64,000 nucleotides of DNA from NCBI GenBank assembly GCA_025267735.1, contig CM046303.1, forward strand, positions 43,413,380 to 43,477,379. Direction: 5' to 3'. The notes below the pieces were generated by a model, which saw nothing but the letters and a program-made list of their open reading frames with translations, was not told the origin of the DNA and searched no databases. A program made the translations under genes and the position numbers. This DNA is from Mactra quadrangularis (taxonomy: Eukaryota > Mollusca > Bivalvia > Venerida > Mactridae). Shown here one piece after another: positions 36,601 to 46,400 of the stretch (position 1 is its first letter; every line of letters starts with the position of its first letter).

Positions 36601-39438
36601 TACTCCGTCGTATAGAAATCTAATGATTTTAAATCATGCTTAAACTGATAACTGATCCATAATTGAAAATGTGTTCGGATTTCAGAAAGATGTAAGAACC
36701 CATATTTTGGGGAAGAAGACTGTTTTAAGAAATACACTCAAACATCTGAAGATGCAGAAGATTATTGTCTGGGATGGAAAGAAGGACCCTGTTCAGAAGA
36801 AGAACAACTATACAAATTTTCATATGATGCATGGAAGTTTACATCTGCTTTTGATACCTGGGGTTTGCCAATAACTGGCTTTTACACAACATATGGAGGT
36901 GGTGGTTACATTGCTAAATTGGCTGTTAATAGAGAAATCAGCAACTACATTCTTGATGAACTGTATAACAACTCTTGGGTCGACAGACAAACCCGGTCTG
37001 TTTTGTTTGAATTCACTTTATACTGTTTGAATGCAAACATATTTACTTACAATATGTTTATGGTTGAATTTCCAGAAACAGGCGGTGCGATTCCATTTTA
37101 CAACATATTCCCGCTAACAATCTATCAGCATCTTGGACCAATGGGAATGTATACTCTAATATGTGAGGTTATTTTTGCCGTCTATCAACTTGTCTGTACT
37201 GTCTGCATCATCGTTATGATTGTCCAACAGAAGAAAGATTTCTTCAAGAAACCATGGCAAGTCTATGACTTTATATTCACTATTCTTGGCTATGTTGCTA
37301 TCGTTATGTACGTGATACGATTTGTCTTTGTCAACATGAGTCTTGACATATTCAGAGAAGACAAGAGAGAATTTGTAAATTTCTACCATATTGCTATCTG
37401 GAACCAAAGCTTTGTCCTCCTCATTGGCGTGTTAGTGTTTATGGCTACACTGAGAATGTTGAATATACTTGGCTATAACAAGAGAATAAGTGCTTTGGCT
37501 AGAGTGTTTACCGAAGCAGCAAATGAGTTGATTTGGTTTGGTATATTTTTCCTATATGTCTTCACATGCTACTCTGCATTTGGATATCTGCTGTTTGGTT
37601 CCAAACTGAAATCGTACATGAATGTCTTCAAAGCCATGGGAACACTCTTCATCAGTATGATTGGTAAAAGTAGATTCACTGAGATTGACAACACAGATCC
37701 TATCATGTCTAAAATCTACTTCGTCATTTTCATATTCTTTGTGGTGTACATGATTTTGACCATGTTCTTAGCGATACTCTCGAAGGCTATAGATCAAGTA
37801 CATGCTGAATCCAAGAAAGATAAAGGTGATGAGATGGTCGACTATGTTATCAAGAAAGTGACAGGCTACTTATCATATGGAAGTCGAAGTAGAAAAACTT
37901 CAGGTAGGTTTTCTTTATTAATTTTGCGAGTCATCTTTATTTTCGTTTAGTTTGTAATTTCATCGGTCTCAGTTGATTTCCAAGGAATTTGACCTGTGTT
38001 GTTTAAAACAAAAATAATTCATTAAATGAGATTAATACAGGATGCAATAGTTATAAATCAGATATTATTTGTCCTACTTATTTAGGAGTTAAAACAGCAC
38101 ATCTCATACAAGTACATTTATGAATGCAGAGTTTTAATTAGCTAATATATCTATCAGGTATATAAGTAATTTGTTTGCGTCCTCGGCATTATTTTTTTGC
38201 TTTATACTATGACAATAGACATGATAATTCAACATAAACATCGTCTTGTTAAATTGCAGTGAATCCAGTAAAAGCACAGTACAGAACATCTTCTGCAAAG
38301 AAGAGAAAATTTGATGTTGACACTGGGGCTAAAATGGATCACCGTGAGATTTTGCAGGAAATACGAATGACAATGAACGATGCCATTACAACAAATCCAA
38401 GAGGTAATTATGTTGTATTATTTGGTTCTAGCTTTTCAGTAATGATAGTTAATTTAATAATTTGTCGTAAAAAGTCATGTATGAAGCACAAAACCATTGA
38501 AATTACCTGTGATCACTCCTCATAAGATGCATATATGTACTGATAAAAACATGTGCACAGTTTGTTATTGAAGATTTACTGCCCGCTAAAAATTACTCTT
38601 TAAATTGGCCTCCATAATGCATCTGAACGTTTCGGCGCGATATGACCTTTTTGTATTGGTGCGCCGTAAAACCCAAACAAACAAACAAAACAAGCATCTG
38701 AACGAAGCCAAATTGACCCTTATTTGAAAATTTATAGATGCAACTAGTAAGACAAATATGTACAAGAAAATTCAGTAAAAGAAAAAAAAATGGATACACA
38801 TTTATTATGTAATCATCAAATTCGTTTGTCTACAATCGTCACTAAGAAGGGCTTATGACAACATTATTATGGAGGCAATACATCATGTCATAATTTTATG
38901 TCAGTCTGTATACATGCAGATATTGGCTACAGAAAAGTTGTCTTGAGACTCTGTCTAATCATTTTACGTCATTTAATGCTACAAAATAAAGGCCGTTTTC
39001 AATATTTCGAATGTTATACTAACACTTAATCTTAACAACACCGACATTATTAATCAACGTTAGTTCCTTAGCCCGATTATACCTGATTTAGATAATTGTA
39101 TATCTTTATATTTTCTCACTGTGTTGTATTTCATTCTCTCGAACATTTAGACAGGGAAACATGTTAGAACCGACTGTTCAGGCAATCGCATCAGGACAGT
39201 ATTGATAATCATAACCAAATGATTCCTTTGCAATTAACTGTCTATAATTGCTGTAATGTGTACTGGTTGCCATATGTAACATTTATCAACATTTTTACAA
39301 AAATCATTTGCCAATTTGAAAAAAAGTGTAAGGCATTGAGCATTTTAATAACACTGAGTTCGTATTTTTTCTTTTATTTCAGACTTTACTACACCAAGTG
39401 AAGAAAAGCAAGAAAAGAAAGTAAAGTTCAGACGTTAA
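2322..39438 (+). CDS. Polycystin-1-like receptor/channel (5'-partial, 30 exons)
   Basis: A large multi-domain membrane protein of the polycystin-1/PKD1L/PKDREJ family, expected to act as a receptor-channel subunit at cilia, sperm or plasma membrane. Exons: 2322-3916, 7842-8358, 8709-8862, 10047-10231, 12672-12848, 13944-14126, 15089-15210, 16197-16358, 17201-17359, 19243-19392, 20149-20236, 22267-22496, 27664-27882, 28327-28461, 28853-28978, 29321-29462, 29677-29816, 30135-30368, 31006-31176, 31649-31809, 32383-32522, 32779-32975, 33446-33676, 33933-34115, 35116-35233, 35536-35771, 36141-36321, 36686-37903, 38260-38403, 39383-39438 (stop TAA 39436-39438). All junctions are GT-AG and every phase matches, giving ~2,583 residues. 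Order: PKD repeats, REJ, GAIN/GPS, TM1, PLAT, ten further TMs. The first visible exon opens inside a codon (two bases complete it), so an upstream exon exists that I could not find. PKD1L1, PKD1L2/3 or PKDREJ orthology is not resolved; no gene symbol is given. Confidence 0.93.
4165..4415 (+). mobile_element. Degenerate tRNA-derived SINE
   Basis: GTAGGTTCGATTTCCGTGC (box B) is followed by CATACTTTCGTG...GTGGAGCTTAGTCATGAAAA, then the family body and a decayed end TGTTGCTATGGTTTTAAGG. It matches the body of the SINE at 17385-17670. Confidence 0.65.
6195..6400. mobile_element. Small inverted-repeat element, copy 2
   Basis: An inverted copy of the element at 580-770: ACGGATACGGGAGAACTCAA near the left and GGTTGAGTTGTCTATGGG with GGAACGTTTTGGAACGTTC at the right. 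Confidence 0.6.
7842..15210 (+). CDS. Polycystin-like exons 2-7: REJ module
   Basis: Six exons (visible residues ~532-977) form a receptor-for-egg-jelly module. Landmarks are LDASESIDPAG followed by FSWVCKT and CPAGFLKY in exon 2, VPYGGTCYMKD at the end of exon 5, and WCFVCSGWKDEGL in exon 6. These match the REJ pattern of LD.S.S.DPD...W.C and P.GG.C...C..W.D. Exon 7 (CSPLMLPPNG...LALMKVFIYDTLNH) matches the segment that follows REJ in PKD1 proteins. In this family the module is extracellular and continuous with the GAIN fold. Intron 4 is filled by a 37 bp minisatellite, and intron 6 holds a SINE tail. Confidence 0.9.
10320..12030. repeat. 37 bp minisatellite array (two blocks) in polycystin intron 4
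   Basis: About 1.7 kb of tandem copies of a 37 bp unit made of CATCATACAATACAATGC + AAAAATGTACAATGCAATG. The array runs in two blocks; each ends in the same non-repeat segment (TACTAATTTAATAGAAGT...AAGAAATT) at about 11213-11257 and 12034-12077, which implies a duplication of about 820 bp. Because 37 is not a multiple of 3 and the unit has no stops, long open frames appear in several frames on both strands; they are not genes. Confidence 0.95.
13120..13240 (+). mobile_element. SINE 3' fragment
   Basis: GGAACAGTGAGTAGGTTGAC followed by TTGTTGCTACGGCGTTAAAC and CCAACAAAAAC, the tail of the main SINE family, with no tRNA head. Confidence 0.7.
14935..15056 (+). mobile_element. SINE tail of a second family
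   Basis: TTCAGTACTGGGTGACCAGG ... AACTTGTTTCACCACCGAG ... ending in AAATAAATAAATA. It matches the 3' part of the SINE at 44126-44358. It ends about 30 bases before polycystin exon 7. Confidence 0.6.
15654..15687. repeat. (AAT)n microsatellite
   Basis: About eleven perfect AAT repeats in polycystin intron 7. Confidence 0.95.
16197..28461 (+). CDS. Polycystin-like exons 8-14: charged linker in the GAIN region
   Basis: Seven small exons (visible residues ~978-1358) join in phase and encode a hydrophilic Ala/Glu/Lys/Ser-rich stretch. It includes EDAAALIQEFALKQMARMQE (exon 8), helical lysine/glutamate-rich segments (exons 9-12) and Ser/Thr-rich sequence (exons 13-14). Position between REJ and GPS corresponds to the helical subdomain of GAIN in PKD1-family proteins, but sequence similarity is weak and I assign it by order. 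Introns are large; intron 12 (22497-27663) carries a 4.1 kb nest of inverted repeats and a MITE. Exons are supported by consistent GT-AG sites and phases rather than by motifs, so single small exons could be mis-bounded. Confidence 0.78.
17385..17670 (+). mobile_element. Full-length tRNA-derived SINE with target-site duplication
   Basis: A tRNA-like head (CTAGTTCAGTTGGTAGCAC box A; GGGTTCGATTCC box B), the family body (CATACTTTCGTGGAGC, GGAGCAGTGAGTACGTTGGC) and the tail TTGCTACGGCGTTAAACCC + AACAAAAAA. It is flanked by the 10 bp direct repeat CATTCAACGT at 17375-17384 and 17671-17680, showing LINE-type target-primed insertion. It sits 25 bases past polycystin exon 9. Confidence 0.88.
17742..17975. 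repeat. 129 bp direct duplication
   Basis: AACTATATACGCCAATTT recurs at 17742 and 17871, followed by parallel sequence (GAGAAATC.GT.TAGCAA.CTTACTAC...GAGGTACA). Two diverged tandem copies in intron 9. Confidence 0.75.
19614..19954. mobile_element. GTACGG-rich MITE, copy 1
   Basis: Terminal inverted repeats CAGTCCCATAA / TTATGGGACTG bound ~340 bp rich in CGTACGG motifs. Shared inner blocks include ACTCTTGCGTACCCGTACGG, GATACACGTATCAGTTTC and ATCTTCCAGCTACGGCTCCG. Related copies are at 40771, 55081 and 57551. No coding capacity. Confidence 0.8.
20262..20540 (+). mobile_element. Diverged tRNA-derived SINE
   Basis: CTCAGTCAGTAGCACTCGGG (box A region), GGGTTAAAATTCC (decayed box B), CATACTTTCGTGGAGC-like body and GACCGCCGTGATTAATAGG near the end. 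It lies 25 bases past polycystin exon 11. Confidence 0.7.
21491..21598 (+). mobile_element. SINE 3' fragment
   Basis: CAGAGATTTAGCCTTTTCAG ... GTTGCAACGGCGTGAAACC then CAACAAAAACAAAC; truncated at the 5' side. Confidence 0.7.
21889..22170 (+). mobile_element. Intact tRNA-derived SINE with 15 bp TSD
   Basis: The head is GGAAGCGCAGTTGGTAGCGC (box A) and CGGGTTCGAATCCCACCGGG (box B with closing stem), followed by a ~190 bp body and ACACGGCGTTAAACCCAAC + poly(A). It is flanked by a perfect 15 bp direct repeat CTCTAACAACCAATA (21874-21888 and 22171-22185). The perfect TSD suggests a recent insertion. The body differs from the 17385 SINE, but the tail is shared. Confidence 0.9.
24098..24150. mobile_element. 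Fragment of the GGGACAACTCAACCC element
   Basis: GACGGGACAACTCAACCCGT + AGACAACTCAAACCGTGAC matches the left half of the elements at 580 and 6195. Confidence 0.5.
24373..24394. repeat. 22 bp perfect palindrome
   Basis: The half-site AGAGTTACGGT is followed by its exact reverse complement. A second imperfect palindrome (GAGTTACGGAA/TTCCGTAACTG) follows at about 24411-24433. Confidence 0.8.
27279..27648. mobile_element. TTAA-flanked MITE abutting polycystin exon 13
   Basis: TTAAGGTATACAATCCCTAAC at the left is mirrored by its reverse complement at 27628-27648. TTAA at both ends fits the target preference of piggyBac-type transposases, though the GGTATAC terminus is not the classic piggyBac end. 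The 370 bp interior is AT-rich and non-coding. The right end is only 15 bases from exon 13. Confidence 0.75.
28853..30368 (+). CDS. Polycystin-like exons 15-18: GAIN end, degenerate GPS, TM1
   Basis: Visible residues ~1359-1572. Exons 15-17 are beta-rich GAIN sequence. Exon 17 contains the dibasic run RKRR followed by Ser (29709-29720), then ACKTFDDSTNTWRTDECK, the Cys...W.T..C start of a GPS motif. Exon 18 continues QEIDCYCTPKKELTVANSF and YVPPN, the C.C...LT...F..P end of the GPS, then TM1 (VMAILILTLIIYVIIIIW) and the basic KKDLLK linker into PLAT. The canonical His of the HL/T cleavage tripeptide is Glu here, with extra residues before it. Exon 17 to exon 18 joins in phase 0; the 318 bp intron is open in the exon-18 frame from 29979, so a longer 5' form of exon 18 cannot be excluded. 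Confidence 0.9.
31006..32522 (+). CDS. Polycystin-like exons 19-21: PLAT/LH2 domain
   Basis: Visible residues ~1573-1729. WGITPMSDNFSEDNYFYVIK with VFTGMRPGAGTRSRVSMVI is the classic first half of a PLAT domain (Y.Y.I.V.TG...AGT.S.V). DLDYIRIWHDNSGSGNFASW and YLSKIEVHD give the second half (L..IRIWHDN.G....W.L..I.V.D). This intracellular domain sits between TM1 and TM2 in all polycystin-1 proteins and binds lipids or partners. The domain is split by introns 19 and 20, and exon 21 supplies the final strands and the linker toward TM2. Confidence 0.92.
32779..36321 (+). CDS. Polycystin-like exons 22-27: TM2-TM6 and start of TOP domain
   Basis: Visible residues ~1730-2111. ESHIWVSVAYRPQASNFTRV (exon 22) is the H.W.S...RP..S.FTRVQR motif preceding TM2. 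Hydrophobic segments follow in exon 22 (VALLFIMLTMIANAMFF), exon 23 (ISIICAVIVTPPTIVVIYLF), exon 24 (VVYIAWLLVISGSVLSAFF), exons 24-25 (a helix split by the intron, SFVESVFCLDPIK then VGIMALVFALIFR) and exon 26 (DIIINVVMIWILFSISY). Exon 27 begins the extracellular polycystin/TOP domain. Exon 25's acceptor lies in the last copy of a 49 bp tandem repeat. Confidence 0.92.
33779..33870 (+). mobile_element. tRNA-like SINE fragment
   Basis: GTCATCGCGCAGTGGTAGAA resembles box A, and TTTAATCCCAGG a decayed box B, followed by CCCTACCGTGAAAATTCGA as in other SINE bodies here. Confidence 0.45.
34726..35115. repeat. 49 bp minisatellite ending at a polycystin splice acceptor
   Basis: Eight copies of a 49 bp unit built from GGTTATCCTTCTTGCTATTA + TTGTATATATGGTTTATTAT + TTTAACGTA. 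Each copy contains TTTTAA.GTAG|G, the same sequence that forms the acceptor of exon 25 at 35114-35115. The exon begins where the next copy would start (GGTTGGAATC versus GGTTATCCTT). Confidence 0.93.
36686..39438 (+). CDS. Polycystin-like exons 28-30: TOP domain, channel-like helices, C-tail
   Basis: Exon 28 (1,218 bp) is the largest well-conserved block. It holds TOP-domain motifs such as GFYTTYGGGGYIAKL, WVDRQTRSVLFEFTLYCLNA and IPFYNIFPLTIY, then five hydrophobic helices including ICEVIFAVYQLVCTVCIIVM, FIFTILGYVAIVMYVIRF, WFGIFFLYVFTCYSAFGYLL and YFVIFIFFVVYMILTMFLAI. The pore-loop region reads LFGSKLKSYMNVFKAMGTLF then ISMIGKSRFTEI; it lacks the acidic selectivity residues of polycystin-2, as in many PKD1-type subunits. 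The cytoplasmic tail (exons 29-30) is short and lysine-rich, ending KKVKFRR-stop. I see no convincing coiled coil. Confidence 0.94.
38635..38696 (+). mobile_element. SINE tail remnant
   Basis: GATATGACCTTTTTGTATTGG + GCGCCGTAAAACCCAAACAA resembles the 3' end of the main SINE family, followed by an A/C-rich tail. Confidence 0.5.
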
Positions 39439-39473
39439 TGGATACATTGTAAACATCAATGCATACAATGAAC

Positions 39474-39479
39474 AATAAA
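39474..39479 (+). terminator. Candidate poly(A) signal for the polycystin-like gene
   Basis: AATAAA lies 36 bases after the TAA stop. It is the first canonical hexamer downstream and is followed by a T-rich stretch. In such AT-rich DNA chance occurrence is common. Confidence 0.4.
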
Positions 39480-40770
39480 TATATGGGTTTTTTTTGTTAT
39501 TTGATTAATATTTGATAGTGCATATTATGCACTATTAATGATCAATATTTTATTATATTGTTGATTACGTCATTTTAATTGTTAGAAGTTTATCTTGCAA
39601 GAGTTATTATTGTTTGCGAAATATTTGCAACAGAATGTGATAATGATATACTCGGTGTTTTTATTATAATTATTATTTTTATTCTGAAGCACAGTCATTG
39701 GCTAACATTTACTATGTTATATTTTACAAAGTTTAACGCTTTCGTTGGCTAAATGTGTGTTTGTTAATGTTTTATTGTTTCAGATTTTATTTTGTCATAC
39801 TTGTACGCTACTTGAAATATTTACAAAATTTAATAATTACATTTTTCCCATTACTTAAATATCAACAAATGGCTATCAAATTTAGATGTGAATTGTAAAA
39901 CTTGTTACTGAAAATATTACAATGTGCAGTTCTGAAGTTTCTCCTTTCAAGGTAAGTCATAAATAATTACAGAATAATAATGACTAGTTGTCTTGTATGA
40001 AGTCTATGGCTAGTTAAAATGAATCTCAATGCATTTAAAATCATGTAACAAGTGCATGTATCACTTCGATTGATCCAACAAAATATATATGGGATACTCT
40101 ATGCCCACTTATATCATGAGAAGTATAGATTATGCAAACTTATATTAAACCATGTCCTTTTTCATCTCAAATTATTGTGTCGTAGTGTCTTCATGAATTT
40201 TAAATTCCACTTATTGACTCACAAAACAAAATCACTAAGAGGTATGTATTTTGTGTGTCTGAGTCAGTTTTTTTAATTGATTTTGAACATAGTAAATGAA
40301 AGTAGCTGCGCTCTATAGTCTCTGTTTTATGCTGGTACGCAACTTTTAAGAAATAGAGTAGACCCAAAACTAACTGGTTCATGTGCTAGTGTACTTAGTT
40401 CTGAAACATACATTTCCAAAGCCTACAATGAGTAAACTAGTTCTCAAACTTTTTTTAGAAATTGTTTAAGTGACAAAATGATCAGCAGGAAATTGTAAAC
40501 CATTCCTATAAAAATGATTTAGTAAACATCTCTTAGACTTCAATTATGATTTTTCGAAAGTAGTGTTATTGTAGCTTTTCTATGTTTGTATTCACGTTAT
40601 CAAGCATACTCGTATGTTCAAAACTTGTTCTTTTCGTTCATCATTCGATTTTTTTCCCATTTGAACGATGTCCATTTGGAACCCTCATCTTAATGTCATC
40701 TAACGTATTCTATCAAGTTAATCCTTTTTATTTCATCGTCTGTCTGTACCTTATCCATTCTTTATCCATC

Positions 40771-41081
40771 CCTGTACGTGCAGACAGTCGTAGGCCGTGA
40801 AAAGCCTTGCGTATAAAGGTGACGGTACGCACATAGCACAAAACAACACACCCGTACGGAGCCATAGCTGGAAGATATGCAAGTTTAATCCATACTCGGT
40901 CACAATTGTGTTCACGATTTGATCTTGAAACTGATACGTGTATCCATAGCTCATCTCATGGACCCTAGTAAAAACGTAACAGTCCGTTCGGGTACGCAAG
41001 AGTTCGTACGGGTCCTTGCGGAGCTTGATCGCCCGGCGCCCGTACGGTGCCTTCGTGGCTAATTTTATGTTTATGAGACTG
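40771..41081. mobile_element. GTACGG-rich MITE, copy 2 (inverted)
   Basis: The reverse orientation of copy 1: CCCGTACGGAGCCATAGCTG, GATACGTGTATCCATAGCTC, GGGTACGCAAGAGTTCGTAC and a right end TTATGAGACTG close to the family terminus. Confidence 0.75.
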
Positions 41082-43423
41082 TAGCTTAATTTAAACTAAG
41101 AAGGAATAAACATTACTTGCCACGACGTAATGCCGTCATCAGAACCTGTTAAAACTTAACCATCTTTACATTTATTTAATTTTATTTAGCATTATCTATT
41201 TTTATCTGCTTTAGCATTTCATCCATACACTTATTATCATCAGTATTACTCCAAATTTTTTTTTGCAAGACATCATTAACTATCACCTTTTCTTGTTCCA
41301 TTGTAAAACCTTGTATTTCTAGTTCAACATCATCAAACTTATCATTATCAATCCATACATAGTTAACTTTTCAATCTTTCATTTCTATGTTTTACCTTTA
41401 TTAAACCTTAGCCATCATCAACTTGGCTTTCTGTTATTAAAGCGTGCCTGTTAAGCTTATTATCAATAAACCTGCCACCAAATTATTTAATGCCTGTTTT
41501 TCCTTTATCAGTTACAGTAGCATAAGATTATTATACGTTTTTGTCGTTTAATATAATGGTAGTTCTGTCTAAATTCTCATCCTTAATTGTCTACACTTGT
41601 TTTCGTCGTATGCCTTTATTTTTATGTTGTAGTACAGCGACTTTATACTTATATTTTAGATATGCAAGATGCCCTTACGTTTTCAAACTTAAATTAAGCA
41701 TTGTTATTATCTATTATTTTCTTCTGTCAAATCATATTTAAAACTATCTTCAAATCATGTATAGATGCAAGTACCACACTTGTATAGATACAAGTAGCAT
41801 TCGTAGCATTTTCTTGCTATAACAATTGTACCATCTAGATTATTCTATACATAATATTTCTATATTCTAATAAGTTTGAATATACAAATTAGTACTATTT
41901 AACATCGAAATAGACAATTCACAAGAATGTTATATAAAAATTAACAAGGCTGTAAAATGATACTTGAGTATTTTCATTATTTATAACTTGAATTACCAGA
42001 TAACATTAGTGACAAAAACAAGTTACATTACAGTTAGAATTGGGCTATTTTGGATACTACTATGTGCAAATTGATATTGGCTCATACATGGTAATTTTAG
42101 ATTTTTTTCTGTCTATTGTTAAAAGATACTGATGTTTAAAACAGTAACATCATTTGTTTAATTTTAAATCAGCATACGTAAAACTGCAATTTAGTTGATA
42201 AGTGAATTAGAAAATAAAAATCTGATTTGATTTTCTTCATTGTGACGGAAAATAAGAAATACGTGCCTTTAATTTATCCTTTCTTATGATACTTATCTAA
42301 TATACTTTCATTCTAATTTTTTTTCTTGGTGTCAACCAACTATTGACTAACATGTTTTCAAAGTTGCCATATCAATTTATTATGTTGTACTTGTTGTACA
42401 AGTTAATGTTAAAAACCTTTTATTTCTATTTTTGTTGTTTGTTATTTTTCAATTCATGGACCATAATTTGACATTTATAGTTCCTACCAAGTCATTGGAC
42501 AGTTAGTGAAGAAACAGACGAGTGAGACGACCTAAAGCGAATTCATCTCCTTATATTTTGATTAGAAATAACGGGTTATTCATAGCTCTGTGAACCACGT
42601 CTGTGTTAGTCATATCATGTGATTTCGTCATAATATATACATGTGCATGATACTTACTTCAATAACATTAGGTGAGTAATGTTGAAAAGAATCTCAAAAG
42701 CTCCGATGGGCGGGGCATTTTAAGACATGTGTCAGAATAAATAGCCTTTGATAAATAGACTATCCACAGTAAAAATTTCGTGAACCTAGGTACAGTCGCT
42801 GTTGTTATTGTTATGACAAATTTTACCACATGAACTCCCTTTACCTTTGATACCAGACCTCAGAATCAATAGGGCACACCCTTGGCAAAGGGCTTTCCAC
42901 ACTAAAAATATGGTACAGCCCTTGTTGAGTTATCAAGCGGACAAGCAAATGTCCATGACAAATGGATGGATCGACAGACAGACAACAACATAACATAGTA
43001 TGACCTTATAAATACAGTCTCATCAGAGGGATAAGTCAACAACATAACAACCTGCCCTAAAAGCAATCATTAGAGTAGCAAAAAATGATAATGTCCATAT
43101 AGTCACCACCATACAGATTAAACGCCAATCATATTTCTCTGAATATCAAAACAGTATCATCTTATTCAAAAATAATGAAGCACAATGATGAAGGCAGATA
43201 CACTCTTAAATGTATCAATATTGATATAATAGTCCATAGTTTATTTCAGTTTTTTTGAAAAGAAGGATTTAATGGGGTGACTGATTAGAAATTTTGGTGA
43301 GTAATTGTTTTACAATGCAATGCATAGGACAATCATATCGTCATTTCAGGTGTGACGCTACATTTTAAAAGAGGGCTCACCTTATCTGCAAAACTATAAC
43401 AAGACTGGGGGTGATTTTACTTC

Positions 43424-43429
43424 TTTATT
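43424..43429 (-). terminator. Possible SETD6 poly(A) signal
   Basis: AATAAA on the minus strand starts 5 bases past the stop codon. It is unusually close to the stop, so a later signal may be the one used. Confidence 0.25.
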
Positions 43430-43434
43430 TAATA

Positions 43435-46400
43435 TCATACAAAAGAATTAAGCATATTTTGTAAAAAATTTTTTTGTCCATGAGCCGTGTAGAGAGAGTA
43501 AAGATGTCTAGAAGTTAATGTTGAACTAGATAACCTATTCTCATCATCTTTCAGTGAGCTTTTATATCGTGACAGAGATAACTCTGCACATCTGAAATGA
43601 AATGAGAAAATAAAGTTGTATAAGAAATTAATTCACTATTTCAGACAGAAGAAACGAACCAATGATAAATGAGTATCAATTCATCACAGAGTGATGAACT
43701 TATCTACATAAAATTAAAATCTTTGCAGAGAAAACACAATTTTAATTTTGATTGATATTTCCATTGAAAAATACCAAAATTCTATCATTGCAGACAACAC
43801 AAAATCTTAATTTTGATTAATATTTCAATTAAGAAATACCAAAACTCTATAATAGCAGAGAAAACAAAATTTGAATTTTGATCAATATTGTCATTGAAAA
43901 ATACCAAAATTTTACCTCAAAGGGTAAAATAGAATGTACATAAGTTTATCTAAAAAAATATCATTCTCAATAAAGCTATGGTTAAAAAGTTGGATAAAAT
44001 TTACTTAACTAATATTACAAGCATAGGAATAATTAATCCACTAAGTTCTGATTTATACGCAATCGAAATTAAGAAATGATGTAATAAACATTTACCCATT
44101 GAAAATGATTATAGACTTACTAGTGTAGCCTAGGAGCGGGCATGACCAAGTGGTTACTACATTGGACAGCAAATCATTGGATCGCCAGTCCAACTTTGAT
44201 TCGAATCCCATCCAAAACCTACCCCAATGTTTCCTTGACCAAGAAATTTTATCATGATAGCTCAGTACTGGGGGACAAGGAAGCCAACAAGAAAATGATA
44301 AATATAAGTTGTAATAACTTGTTTCACAATCGAGCTAAAATAAATTAGTATAAACTAAACTTACTTGTGCAATATTTGTCTCCAAGGCTGTGGTAAAGTA
44401 GCTGATGAATCTAAACAAAAAAAGTACAACCACATTATAAAACAATCATAACAAAATCACAAATTTTTATGATGCCTTCAGCAACATTTTATCAGTTTAT
44501 TTATAATGTGTAACAGTAAAACTTCTATTTTCTGTGTTTCCCAAAACTGAACAATTAGCTCCATCATTTTATGAATAGTAGGCTGTAGGGAACAAACATT
44601 AAAATAAACTGACACCTTAAATTGATGCTGAGGTTTTTAGCTACATTTGTAAACAAAAGATAATGGGTCAGTTTAAAATCATGAAAGTAGATTTAACTAA
44701 TTGATGAAATCATCGCCAAGTATTTACTCACTAAAGTCAAAATCGAATTCTTCTTCGTCATCACTTTCCCATTCATCATTTAGTGTTTCCTGTAGACTGT
44801 CATTACTACTAGCACAACATATCTATAAATAATACAAGTAAACTTTTAACATGAAATCAATTATACTAATATAGTTGTTTATAATTCTATTAAAATTAAG
44901 GCTGTGTAAACTTTTTTACTTTGGTTACAGCAGGGCTTGAATTTAACAAAAAAATGGACTTGCAAAGTTTTGCGGGTTGACTTTATTTCAACTCGCAATA
45001 TAAAGAAGCACTCGCGTTTTTCCAAATTTTAGTACATAATGTAGTCTAACTATTCATAAATGCAATATAAAAACAACATAGTACTATATTTGATTATAGA
45101 TAGAACAAGGACGTTATTGTGAGATAGACAAAGAATATAGAACTGTATACGATGCTCATAACATAGAGCCAAACATCATACTTTCTGACTGTTTCCATGT
45201 TGATTTGAGCCTCAGTAACTTAGACAGTAATATTTTTGCTGCGATTTCAACTCGCGAAAATTTGCCAGTTCAAATAAAAGTTGCTTGCAGTTTTCAAAAT
45301 CTACTCGCATTTTGCGAGTATTCGAGCTTAAATTCGAGCCCTGGTTACAGCCACTCATCTAACCACATTTATCAGTTAAGAAGCACTGGCTTACTCTTCC
45401 ATATGGTGCTTTAAAATGTTCAATCAACGCAGGAAAATCTATATTATCCTTATACATATAGTTTGAATATGAAGGGATAATTTATCCCTAAAATAACATA
45501 ATAAAGTTGGATACGAAGAAATAATTTAACCCTCAATTACCTTCAATATAATCTTTAATTCATCTTCCTCTAATACACCAGAACCATTAATAATTATACT
45601 ACCATTATCACCAAATAATTCCTAGAAAAAATAATTGAACCTGTAATCAGACTTAGATACATACATCCCAATGCAACAGTATTGTCAGAAAGCTTTTCAT
45701 CAATACAAAAGTGTTTCTATTCAAATTTGTCATTGAACAATTAACAACATATAAAATTTCTAATAGACCTAATTTGGACCTCTCATTTAGGAGTTTTGCT
45801 TCCATGCACAGGTAATACTTTTTTCACATTAAAGCTAGACTATTAAACTATTTAATCCTATTGTTCCTTCTACAAATATTTATAAAGAGTTTCTTTGTAC
45901 CACAAGGAAAAAAACAAAATATTTGAATTCCAGATATAGACTATTTAACATTTGGTTGTTGACAGGCTAACCAAAATATATATCATACAATGCAATAGTC
46001 GTACCATAAATATTTGAACATATAATACAGCAGCATTGGTGCATAAATACTATGGTTATTTTATCTCAAGATTAATTAATACAAGTTGTTTTAACTTGTT
46101 TTACAAGTTGCTTATGTATTGATGAACACAATTGTAGTAAACTACACTATTATGACTTACATTAACTGCAGTTCGTTTCTTTTCCATGAAAGCGTCTACA
46201 TTAAACTTTAGTATTTTAGAAGCCTCTAATATATCAGTAATAAAAACTTGAACCTGAAAATTACCAAAGAACCAATCAAACATATGTTATGCCTAGTTTG
46301 TAAAAATTGAAACAAAAATAAATTTGAAAAAAAAATAAAAAATATAAAAACAAAACTAAACAAAGCACCAAGAGAAAAATTACACACTAGCCTGACTTGG

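Larger units (their letters stand above)
39439..43434. other. Intergenic region between convergent genes
   Basis: Four kilobases between the polycystin and SETD6 stop codons. It contains the polycystin 3' UTR, a GTACGG-rich MITE copy (40771-41081) and a dispersed-repeat-like stretch (about 42838-43010). No gene is supported. Confidence 0.7.

Noticed and set aside
42838..43010. Dispersed repeat with GGGCTTTCCACACTAAAAAT
   Set aside because: Looks like a common repeat end, but there is no second copy in the window and no TSD was found, so it was not annotated as an element.
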